Positions 1 to 5,263 of a stretch of 5,263 bases of DNA are shown in pieces (within the stretch, counting starts at the first letter, position 1; each line of letters starts with the position of its first letter). The notes beneath the pieces are model-generated. The model did no database searches. It was not told the origin of the DNA and worked only from the letters and a program-made list of their open reading frames with translations. This DNA is from Deltaproteobacteria bacterium. GTDB taxonomy: Bacteria; Desulfobacterota; Desulfuromonadia; Geobacterales; Pseudopelobacteraceae. The stretch is taken from NCBI GenBank assembly GCA_016219145.1, contig JACRCG010000012.1, positions 1 through 5,263 on the forward strand, written 5' to 3'. The translations under genes were made by a program, and so were the position numbers.

Positions 1-536
1 CGAAGAGCCTGATCGTGATGGATGAGATCGGCCGTGGCACATCGACATTTGACGGGGTTTCGATCGCCTGGGCGGTAGCGGAGTATATCCACGACACGCC
101 ATCGTGTCGCGCCAGGACCCTATTTGCAACCCATTACCACGAACTGACCGAGTTGGCGACTACCCGCGAACGGATCAAGAATTACACCGTGGCGGTCAGG
201 GAGTGGAACGACCAGGTCATCTTCCTGCGCACGATCATCCCGGGCGGAGCGTCGCATTCCTATGGAATCCAGGTTGCCCGCCTGGCCGGGATGCCGGCCG
301 ACGTAATCGAGCGGTCCAAGGAAATCCTGCAGAACCTGGAAAGCGCTGAGTTCGAGGAGGGGGCGCCGCGCCTGGCCAGGAGCCGCAAGAGCCAGCCCAG
401 GCAGGACTTGCGCCAGTTCTCGCTGTTCGAAGCCAGTGAAGACCTGCTGCGGCTACGTCTGAAAAAGCTCAATATAGCCACCTTGACTCCGCTGGAGGCG
501 CTCAATCTTCTGGATGAACTGAAGCGAATGGCCTAG
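1..536 (+). CDS. mutS: DNA mismatch repair ATPase MutS, C-terminal part (5' end outside window)
   Basis: This is the last ~178 codons of MutS, the protein that recognises mismatched bases and uses ATP to start methyl-independent or MutL-dependent repair in the cytoplasm. The first full codon is at 3; the frame is open to the window edge, so the GTG at 15 is an internal codon, not a start. Visible family marks, in order, are the Walker B/D-loop stretch LIVMDEIGRGTSTFDG (9-56), the switch histidine in FATHYHEL (His codon 132-134), and the helix-turn-helix dimer region around ASHSYGIQVARLAGMP (about 249-296). A beta-clamp-binding type motif QFSLF follows at 414-428, in a basic/acidic linker. The end, TPLEALNLLDELK, matches the short C-terminal helical segment of full-length MutS, and the gene ends normally with TAG at 534-536. 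Mismatch-binding, connector and Walker A parts lie upstream. Identification is secure. Confidence 0.97.
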   Translation, partial: KSLIVMDEIGRGTSTFDGVSIAWAVAEYIHDTPSCRARTLFATHYHELTELATTRERIKNYTVAVREWNDQVIFLRTIIPGGASHSYGIQVARLAGMPADVIERSKEILQNLESAEFEEGAPRLARSRKSQPRQDLRQFSLFEASEDLLRLRLKKLNIATLTPLEALNLLDELKRMA

Positions 537-594
537 GTTTATGTCCGGGCAGTTTCCGGTGTTTCACGTTGATGTTCTTTTGCTCCGGATAAAC
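537..594 (+). terminator. Imperfect inverted repeat right after the mutS stop; possible 3'-end hairpin
   Basis: Bases 537-542 (GTTTAT) pair with 589-594 (ATAAAC), 545-548 (CCGG) with 585-588 (CCGG), and 549-551 (GCA) with 581-583 (TGC). This gives 13 base pairs interrupted by a two-base bulge (543-544) and a one-base bulge (584), around a 29-base loop. It begins on the first base after the mutS stop codon, which suggests a role at the end of the mutS transcript. No U-run follows (the next bases are GCCCGGGCAGG), so it is not a standard intrinsic terminator. It could be an RNA-stabilising hairpin or chance. Confidence 0.3.
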
Positions 595-617
595 GCCCGG
601 GCAGGAATCGGGGTTTG

Positions 618-631
618 CTGGATTAATCCAG
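618..631. promoter_or_regulatory. Perfect 14-base palindrome, candidate regulator binding site
   Basis: CTGGATTAATCCAG is fully self-complementary; pairing can continue outward through a G/T wobble (617/632) and a T/A pair (616/633). Its centre is about 180 bases upstream of the -24 GG of the candidate sigma-54 element at 803-818, a distance typical of upstream sites for sigma-54 enhancer-binding proteins. A related half-site, TATTAATC, lies at 747-754. As RNA it would form a five-pair stem with a TTAA loop and no close U-run, so a terminator is a weaker reading. The cognate regulator is unknown. Confidence 0.35.
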
Positions 632-802
632 TATATATGTGATTTTCTAATGTTGGTTTAGAGTGTAGTGCTGTGTTAAGTGTTCAAGGTTGTCTGCTGT
701 CAGGTGGCGACTTCGAAAAAACTCTGAAATATTCTTTTCTTATGGGTATTAATCTCTCTTCTCTCCTTGTGATCCACTCCTGTGCAAGTTCGATTATAAA
801 GC

Positions 803-818
803 GGGCATATAAATTGCT
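803..818 (+). promoter_or_regulatory. Candidate sigma-54 (RpoN) -24/-12 promoter of the kinase gene
   Basis: The sequence GGGCAT-N5-TTGCT fits the sigma-54 consensus TGGCAC-N5-TTGCW. The -24 GG (804-805) and the -12 GC (816-817) are separated by exactly ten bases, and the -12 block matches fully. Mismatches are the first T and the last C of the -24 block. Transcription would start near 829, leaving a leader of about 126 bases before the kinase ATG at 955. TATAAA strings at 795-800 and 808-813 could serve as sigma-70 -10 boxes, but I find no acceptable -35 at a proper distance, so sigma-54 is preferred. Promoter activity and the activator are inferred. Confidence 0.55.
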
Positions 819-866
819 TAATTAGAGTCGTAAAACCTGCGTGCTGTCGACCGGCCCGGGCGGAAC

Positions 867-888
867 CACGGAAAAGCAACTGTCCGTG
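867..888 (+). promoter_or_regulatory. Leader hairpin 1
   Basis: CACGGA (867-872) is the exact reverse complement of TCCGTG (883-888), with a ten-base loop. It lies in the predicted 5' leader of the kinase mRNA. No U-run follows, so it is not a terminator. Its 3' arm (TCCGT, 883-887) could instead pair with ACGGA at 941-945 next to the kinase start codon. Six-pair stems also arise by chance. Confidence 0.25.
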
Positions 889-925
889 ATTAGAAACATT
901 GAACCTTTAAGCGCTATGCCCGCTG

Positions 926-944
926 CCGTTACGTTAAATAACGG
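926..944 (+). promoter_or_regulatory. Leader hairpin 2, covering the kinase ribosome binding site
   Basis: CCGTTA (926-931) pairs perfectly with TAACGG (939-944) around a seven-base loop. The 3' arm contains most of the only Shine-Dalgarno-like bases (CGGA, 942-945) before the ATG at 955. If it forms, it would hide the ribosome binding site and lower translation of the kinase. The pairing is seen directly; the regulatory role is inference. Confidence 0.3.
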
Positions 945-954
945 ATGAATCGAC

Positions 955-3303
955 ATGCTTTCGGTGGTGACCTTGATGAGATACATTTCCATACTGATGG
1001 TTCTGGTTGGAGCGATATTCCTGACCCAGTCGTTTCAGCCGGCAAGGGTTATCTGGAAAAGTGTCTGTGGCCGGCTTCGCCGCAAATGGCTTTTTATCCT
1101 CAATCTGATGACCTTCTTTCTTCTGGGGTACCTGTTTTTCGTGGCGGTGCTCTCTTTCAACCTGACTTTCCCGCTGGAGATGGTGACCGGGGGAGTGTTT
1201 CTCGGCGGCGCGGTATTTGTCTTCATCATAATCAATCTGTCCCAAAGCACATTTTCTGACCTGAAAAAAGCCGAGGAAGATGTCAAGGCGCTGAACGAAT
1301 CGCTTGAACAGAGGGTGGCGGAGCGGACTCAGGAACTGAAGCAGATGTGCGAATTCAACCGCACCGTGCTGGACAGCATCGCCGACCCCATCTCCATCAT
1401 CGATGTCAACACATTGAATATCGTGGGTGCAAACCGGGCTTTTCTGGAGGAGATCAACCTTACGGAAAAACAGGTGATCGGGAAGACCTGTCATGAAATC
1501 CTGCACCACAGATCGTCTCCCTGCACTCCGCTCGGTGATTCCTGCGCCCTGATGGAGACCATGTCACGTGATGATCATGCCACGGCAGAGCACGTTCATT
1601 GCGATCCCTCCGGTGAAAAAAGCCATCTGGAGGTGTTTACCTCGCCGATCAGGGATGAGAGCGGGAAGATCGTCAAGGCCGTTCATATCCAGCGTAACAT
1701 CACCGAACGCAAGCGCTCGGAAGTGGAACTCCGCGAAAGCAGGGAACTGCTGCGGGTCGTCGTGGAAGGCACCTCGGATTCGGTCTACGTCAAGGATCTG
1801 GAGGGGCGTTATCGTCTGTTCAATGCGGCTGCCGCCCGTGTCACCGGTAAGAGTGCCTGTGAAGTATACGGCCGTGACGACACTTTTCTCTTTCCGGCTG
1901 ATGAGGCCAGGATCGTGATGGCCGGTGACCGGGCCGTGATGGATGCCGGAAAGATCATGACCTATGAGGAACGCCTTACCTCGGTGGACGGGGAACAGCT
2001 GGTCTTTCTCTCGACCAAGGGCCCGTTGTACGATCAGCAGGGCAATGTCAGCGGAATCTTCGGCGTTGCCCGGGATATCACCGAACTGAGAAAAGCGGAG
2101 CTGGAACACCTTGATTATGAACGTAAGATCCTGCATGCCCAGAAACTGGAAAGCCTGGGGGTCCTGGCTGGCGGCATCGCCCACGATTTCAACAATCTCC
2201 TGACGGTAATCCTGGGCAACATGGAACTGGCATTGATGAGGGTGTCCGGTGATCGCCATGCCAGCTCAAGTATCGAGCAGGCCATGCAGGCCGGCCGGCA
2301 TGCGGCCAATCTCACCAGGCAGATGCTGGATTACGCCGGCAAAGGGATATTCATTCTGAAAGAGGTTGACATCAACGACGTCATTCGCTCAAATGCCAGC
2401 TTTTTCAGGGCATCGGTCGCAAGAACCATCAACCTGGAGATGTTCATGTCCCCTGGCGCACTGCCGATAAAAACCGATGAAGGGCAGATTCAGCAGGTTA
2501 TCATGAACCTGCTGATCAACTCGTCCGAGGCGATCGGTGACGGCTACGGAACTATTACGCTACGCACCGGCATTCAGGAATGCGATGAAAGCTACCTGAA
2601 CTTCAGCAGGCTCGAGGAAAAGCCGCCGGCCGGCAGGTTCGTCTATGTGGAGGTGTCGGACAATGGCTGCGGAATGGATGAAGAGACCAGCCAGCGGATA
2701 TTCGAGCCGTTCTTTACCACCAAGTTCACGGGCCGCGGACTGGGTATGGCGGCGGTACTGGGTATAGTTCGTTCTCAGAACGGCGCCATTCTGGTGAACA
2801 GTAAACCCGGAGTCGGTTCTACCTTCCGGGTGCTGTTTCCCGAATCCAGCGACGGCACAGCCGTGCAGCCAATTGAAACAAGGCCGGCTCATGGTTGTGT
2901 CCCAACCGTTTTCAACGGCAAAATCCTGGTGGTGGATGATGAGGAACATGTACGCAAAGTGTGTATGGAATTTGCCGCGCATCTCGGTTTTGAAGCGATC
3001 GGTGTCGCGGACGGGAATCAGGCGTTGAAAATCCTGAACGATCACGGCGGTGATATTGTGCTGGTGATCCTGGATCTGACCATGCCGGTGATGGACGGGG
3101 TGCTTACTTTCCAGGAACTTCGACGCATACGTCCGGACATACGGGTCCTTCTGAGCAGCGGCTGCAGCAAGGAGGATATCTCTGGACGCTTCAGCGGCGA
3201 CCGTCCGGCCGGATTCATCCAGAAACCTTTCCAGATGCATGAAATGAAGGAGAAGATCACTCACGTCATGAGCGGGGGAAGCGCTATCGCGGAAGCAGCC
3301 TGA
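955..3303 (+). CDS. Membrane-anchored hybrid sensor histidine kinase (2x PAS, HisKA-HATPase, receiver)
   Basis: A 782-residue two-component hybrid kinase in the inner membrane. Order: hydrophobic segments at about 10-23, 44-68 and 76-96; a charged coiled coil (~101-131); PAS 1 (~135-250) with a Cys/His cluster; PAS 2 (~262-378), each ending in a typical D/N-ITE(R/L)K-type exit; a HisKA helix with the phospho-accepting H410 in LAGGIAHDFNN; an HATPase domain with N box (N517, N522), G1 box SDNGCGMD (569 on), F box and GRGLGMA (593-599); and a receiver (~655-773) with acidic D661/D662, phospho-acceptor D707, S734/S735 and K757. All catalytic residues are present. There is no HPt or output domain and no adjacent regulator, so phosphate must pass to an unlinked partner; the signal is unknown. 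A stop at 946-948 in the same frame rules out an earlier start. ATG 955 has only a weak CGGA; ATG 976, preceded by GGTGGTGA, is an alternative. Likely expressed from the sigma-54-like promoter at 803-818. Confidence 0.95.
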   Translation: MLSVVTLMRYISILMVLVGAIFLTQSFQPARVIWKSVCGRLRRKWLFILNLMTFFLLGYLFFVAVLSFNLTFPLEMVTGGVFLGGAVFVFIIINLSQSTFSDLKKAEEDVKALNESLEQRVAERTQELKQMCEFNRTVLDSIADPISIIDVNTLNIVGANRAFLEEINLTEKQVIGKTCHEILHHRSSPCTPLGDSCALMETMSRDDHATAEHVHCDPSGEKSHLEVFTSPIRDESGKIVKAVHIQRNITERKRSEVELRESRELLRVVVEGTSDSVYVKDLEGRYRLFNAAAARVTGKSACEVYGRDDTFLFPADEARIVMAGDRAVMDAGKIMTYEERLTSVDGEQLVFLSTKGPLYDQQGNVSGIFGVARDITELRKAELEHLDYERKILHAQKLESLGVLAGGIAHDFNNLLTVILGNMELALMRVSGDRHASSSIEQAMQAGRHAANLTRQMLDYAGKGIFILKEVDINDVIRSNASFFRASVARTINLEMFMSPGALPIKTDEGQIQQVIMNLLINSSEAIGDGYGTITLRTGIQECDESYLNFSRLEEKPPAGRFVYVEVSDNGCGMDEETSQRIFEPFFTTKFTGRGLGMAAVLGIVRSQNGAILVNSKPGVGSTFRVLFPESSDGTAVQPIETRPAHGCVPTVFNGKILVVDDEEHVRKVCMEFAAHLGFEAIGVADGNQALKILNDHGGDIVLVILDLTMPVMDGVLTFQELRRIRPDIRVLLSSGCSKEDISGRFSGDRPAGFIQKPFQMHEMKEKITHVMSGGSAIAEAA

Positions 3304-3332
3304 GAAGAACCTTGAAAAAAATACGGTAACAG

Positions 3333-3359
3333 TTGAAAGATACGGATATTTCTGATAAA
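3333..3359 (+). promoter_or_regulatory. Weak candidate sigma-70 promoter for the amidase gene
   Basis: In the 106-base gap after the kinase stop, TTGAAA (3333-3338) and GATAAA (3354-3359) resemble -35 and -10 boxes, with a short 15-base spacer. The gap shows no intrinsic terminator for the kinase, so the amidase may also be read through from the kinase promoter. The ribosome binding site before ATG 3410 is weak. This is a tentative call. Confidence 0.22.
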
Positions 3360-3409
3360 AGGGCAAGCTGCTTTTTCAAACATATCCCGTTGATGCGATA
3401 AGCGATCCC

Positions 3410-4669
3410 ATGAATCGATACTTTCACATACTGATCTGCCTTCTTGTTGCAGGCCTGATGCTTCCGTTTCCGGCCATTGCAGCCAAGAGAAAAAAACAGG
3501 TTTTCAGCGAACAGACCTCGGCCGCGATCCGTCCCCCGGCAACCCTGAATGAGATGAAACATTGGTCCAACCCTGACTATACGCGGGTTTCCCTCGAACT
3601 TGACCGGGATGTGACCTGGGAGACCCATGAGCTGGGCAAGGGGAGTCCCGGCAAGCCCGGCCGGGTCTACATCGATCTGAATCGTACCAGGCTCGGCAAG
3701 GGCGTGCGGGATATAACGATTGGCGACGGACTCCTCAAAGGGGCGCGCGTAGGCCAGTATAAGCCGGATGTGGTCAGGGTCGTGCTTGACACGGAGAATA
3801 TCAGGGACTTCAAAGTGTTCCCGCTTTCAGACCCGGCCAGGCTGATAATCGATGTGCGGGGAGAGCGGCGTACGGAAATCTCCCGCCTGGAGGACTCTAT
3901 CAGCATCATGCCCGAAAAAGTGGTGGTGCCGAAGCTGGAAGAACCTCCGCCGGTTGTCGAGAAAAAGTCCAAGCCCCCCAGAAAAACGACGATCTCCAAG
4001 ATCCGTCGGGTTGTGGTAGATCCGGGGCATGGCGGCCACGATCCCGGTGCGGTCGGACCCAGCGGCATCCAGGAAAAGGACGTTGTACTGGCAATCGGCC
4101 TCAAGCTCAGGGCTTTGTTAAAGGAAGAACTGGGGCTGGATGTGGTGATGACGCGTTCGACCGATGTCTTCATCCCGTTGGAGGAGCGCACCGCTATCGC
4201 CAACAAGGTCAATGCCGACCTGTTCCTGTCGGTTCATGCCAATGCAGCGCCCAATCGTTCGGCGGCCGGCATCGAGACCTATTACCTGAACCTGGCCAAA
4301 ACCGACAAGGTGGCACAGCTGGCTGCCAAGGAGAACGGGACTTCACTGGAGAAGGTCAGTGTGCTGCAGGCGATCCTGTTTGACCTGATGGCCAACTACA
4401 AGCTGAATGACTCCGCTCACCTGGCTGATGAAGTGCAAAAGTCCCTCTATAACAAAATTCGTGCGCGTTACAGCGATGTCAGGAATCTGGGCGTCAAGCA
4501 GGGACCCTTCTATGTTCTGGTGGGAGCGACAATGCCGAGCATCCTGGTTGAAAGCGCGTTTCTCTCCAACGTACAGGAAGAATCCCGTCTCAAAGAAGCC
4601 TCTTATCAGGAAATGGCCGCCGAAGGCATCCTGGAAGGGGTGCGCAGCTACATCTCCAGTCTGAAATAG
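3410..4669 (+). CDS. Secreted AMIN-domain N-acetylmuramoyl-L-alanine amidase (AmiB/AmiC type)
   Basis: A 419-residue periplasmic zinc enzyme that cuts the amide bond between N-acetylmuramic acid and L-alanine in peptidoglycan. In this family it serves mainly to split septal wall during cell separation. Residues 1-24 form a Sec signal peptide (MNRYFHILIC, hydrophobic core, AIA before A25), which also supports this start. An AMIN domain (~46-150), usually a peptidoglycan/division-site targeting module, is followed by a Pro/Lys/Glu-rich linker (~166-197) and an Amidase_3 catalytic domain (~199-417). The expected zinc ligands and catalytic glutamate are all present: H207 in DPGHGGHDPG, E222 in QEKD, H276 in SVHAN and E381 in VESAFLSN. 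The segment between ~295 and 345 sits where E. coli AmiB/AmiC carry a helix that blocks the active site until an activator such as EnvC or NlpD binds; a like role here is inferred. Its 3' end is ten bases from the convergent gene. Confidence 0.95.
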   Translation: MNRYFHILICLLVAGLMLPFPAIAAKRKKQVFSEQTSAAIRPPATLNEMKHWSNPDYTRVSLELDRDVTWETHELGKGSPGKPGRVYIDLNRTRLGKGVRDITIGDGLLKGARVGQYKPDVVRVVLDTENIRDFKVFPLSDPARLIIDVRGERRTEISRLEDSISIMPEKVVVPKLEEPPPVVEKKSKPPRKTTISKIRRVVVDPGHGGHDPGAVGPSGIQEKDVVLAIGLKLRALLKEELGLDVVMTRSTDVFIPLEERTAIANKVNADLFLSVHANAAPNRSAAGIETYYLNLAKTDKVAQLAAKENGTSLEKVSVLQAILFDLMANYKLNDSAHLADEVQKSLYNKIRARYSDVRNLGVKQGPFYVLVGATMPSILVESAFLSNVQEESRLKEASYQEMAAEGILEGVRSYISSLK

Positions 4670-4679
4670 CAGATTTTGA

Positions 4680-5201
4680 TTATCGTTTGGTGAGAGCTTC
4701 GGCTATTGTCAGGCGTTCCCCGGTCTCCTCGGTTTCCGACTGGGAAAGGTAGAGGGAGTTGACCGCGACCAGCAGCGTGTTCAGTTTGTCCAGGTCGATC
4801 ACGCTTGATCCGCTGACTGATCCGGCCTCGCTCAGGTTGAGCGGACAGCAGTCGCTTTTGCGGAGGTTGTCCTCGGTGTAGATGATCGGCAGGCCGTGGG
4901 TGCGGCAGATGATCGGACGCGCCCGGTACAGCAGGCAGCGGTGGTGCGACAGCAGAGGGCAGCGTTCGCTGCCGGTGTGCTGCACGATCTGTCTCCTGAT
5001 CTCTTCCGCTTCCGCTTCCGGCAGCTCCTCCAGCGCGCTTCTAAGCGCGGCCGCTTCCACCGGAAAAAGCGTTATCGCGGTGCAGCAGGAACTGCAACCT
5101 TCCGAACAGGTGATCTGATCCGCCAGTGACGCTTCTATCGCGCTGCAGAGGGCGTCGATCCTGGACACCAGTTGTCTGTAGTTTTCGAGCAGGCGTGACA
5201 T
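4680..5201 (-). CDS. YkgJ-family cysteine-cluster protein (putative Zn/Fe-binding)
   Basis: A 173-residue cytoplasmic protein, read on the minus strand from ATG 5201-5199 to TAA 4682-4680. It carries the family's CxxxCxxCC cluster (C32, C36, C39, C40), followed by CPLL (C81), C89 and the conserved CLLYRARPIICRTHGLP stretch (C99), then a CC pair (C118, C119). This pattern is that of the YkgJ/UPF0153 group (CxxCxxCC domain), annotated as zinc- or iron-chelating; its biochemical function is not established. An in-frame TTG at 5219-5217 would add six residues, and the frame stays open to the window edge, so a longer form cannot be excluded. I prefer the ATG because the added residues (MCYLSD) look unlike the family's soluble N-terminus, and MSRLLENYRQLV begins a helix well. 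No strong Shine-Dalgarno supports either start. It converges on the amidase gene and shares no obvious pathway with it. Confidence 0.88.
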   Translation of the reverse strand: MSRLLENYRQLVSRIDALCSAIEASLADQITCSEGCSSCCTAITLFPVEAAALRSALEELPEAEAEEIRRQIVQHTGSERCPLLSHHRCLLYRARPIICRTHGLPIIYTEDNLRKSDCCPLNLSEAGSVSGSSVIDLDKLNTLLVAVNSLYLSQSETEETGERLTIAEALTKR

Positions 5202-5263
5202 GTCTGACAGGTAGCACAATCCGATGAAAATTAAAAGTGCAATCCTGGCCGACCGTCGATTTA

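Larger units (their letters stand above)
537..954. other. 418-base non-coding region between mutS and the kinase gene
   Basis: No gene is convincing here in any frame. The longest forward ATG frame I checked runs 541-642 (33 codons), begins four bases after the mutS stop, has no Shine-Dalgarno sequence and resembles nothing I know. The middle (about 630-840) is clearly richer in A and T than the flanking genes, as expected of a promoter region. It contains an imperfect inverted repeat (537-594), a perfect palindrome (618-631), a sigma-54-like element (803-818) and two leader hairpins (867-888 and 926-944), listed separately. The 8-base palindrome GCCCGGGC occurs twice (595-602 and 854-861). 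I found no match to a riboswitch class I can recognise, including the cyclic-di-GMP GEMM motif common in Geobacter. Confidence 0.8.

Noticed and set aside
15..17. GTG at 15 as a start codon for the first gene
   Set aside because: It sits inside the MutS Walker B strand (SLIVMDEIG), and the frame continues upstream to the window edge.
541..642. 33-codon ATG reading frame just after mutS
   Set aside because: No Shine-Dalgarno sequence, overlaps the inverted repeat and the palindrome, composition ordinary, no recognisable motif.
829..954. Cyclic-di-GMP (GEMM) or other known riboswitch in the kinase leader
   Set aside because: The conserved GEMM core sequence blocks are not present, and no other class that I can recognise fits; only two short hairpins are visible.
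945..1259. Reading frame from ATG 945, in front of the kinase start
   Set aside because: Out of frame with the kinase; the kinase frame has clear membrane segments and PAS domains across the same bases.
934..1509. 191-codon minus-strand reading frame (and similar long minus-strand frames at 1564-2259 and 2560-3366)
   Set aside because: Lie antisense to the well-supported kinase gene; their products are His/Gln-rich without domain features, as expected of shadow frames in GC-rich coding DNA.
3293..3374. AAGCAGC (3293-3299) and GCTGCTT (3368-3374, followed by more T) as a terminator after the kinase
   Set aside because: The arms are almost 70 bases apart and the upstream arm lies inside the coding end; no compact hairpin precedes the T-run.
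5224..5263. Possible start of a plus-strand gene, ATG at 5224 followed by AAA ATT AAA
   Set aside because: Only 13 codons are visible, there is no clear ribosome binding site, and the ATG lies 23 bases from the divergent start, leaving little room for promoters. Sequence past 5263 would decide.

Overview
The window is chromosomal sequence from a Gram-negative bacterium. It is most probably a deltaproteobacterium of the Geobacter/Desulfuromonas type. That placement is inference from three things: the style of the multi-PAS hybrid kinase, a candidate sigma-54 promoter, and mutS lying near an AMIN-domain amidase, an adjacency I recall (from memory) for Geobacter genomes. Codon third positions are mostly G or C. 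No rRNA, tRNA, transposase, integrase, CRISPR array or phage gene is visible.

Layout: (1) Positions 1-536 hold the 3' end of mutS, from the Walker B motif to the C-terminus. (2) Positions 537-954 are a 418-base, AT-richer non-coding stretch. It contains an imperfect inverted repeat directly after the mutS stop, a perfect 14-base palindrome, a good sigma-54-type -24/-12 element, and two short hairpins in the predicted leader, one covering the weak ribosome binding site of the next gene. (3) Positions 955-3303 encode a 782-residue membrane-anchored hybrid sensor histidine kinase (three membrane segments, two PAS domains, HisKA/HATPase core, C-terminal receiver). (4) After 106 bases, 3410-4669 encodes a secreted AMIN-domain N-acetylmuramoyl-L-alanine amidase. 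(5) Converging on it from the other strand (4680-5201) is a small cysteine-rich YkgJ-family protein. The final 62 bases hold only its upstream region.

The genes do not form an obvious pathway: mismatch repair, signal transduction, peptidoglycan cleavage and a putative metal-binding protein. The kinase has no output domain and no response-regulator gene beside it, so its partner must be elsewhere. It appears to have its own promoter, and it may be a lineage-specific insertion between mutS and the amidase gene. The most interesting signals are the candidate sigma-54 control region, the hairpin over the kinase ribosome binding site, and a Cys/His cluster in the first PAS domain. I see no convincing evidence of a wholly new system.
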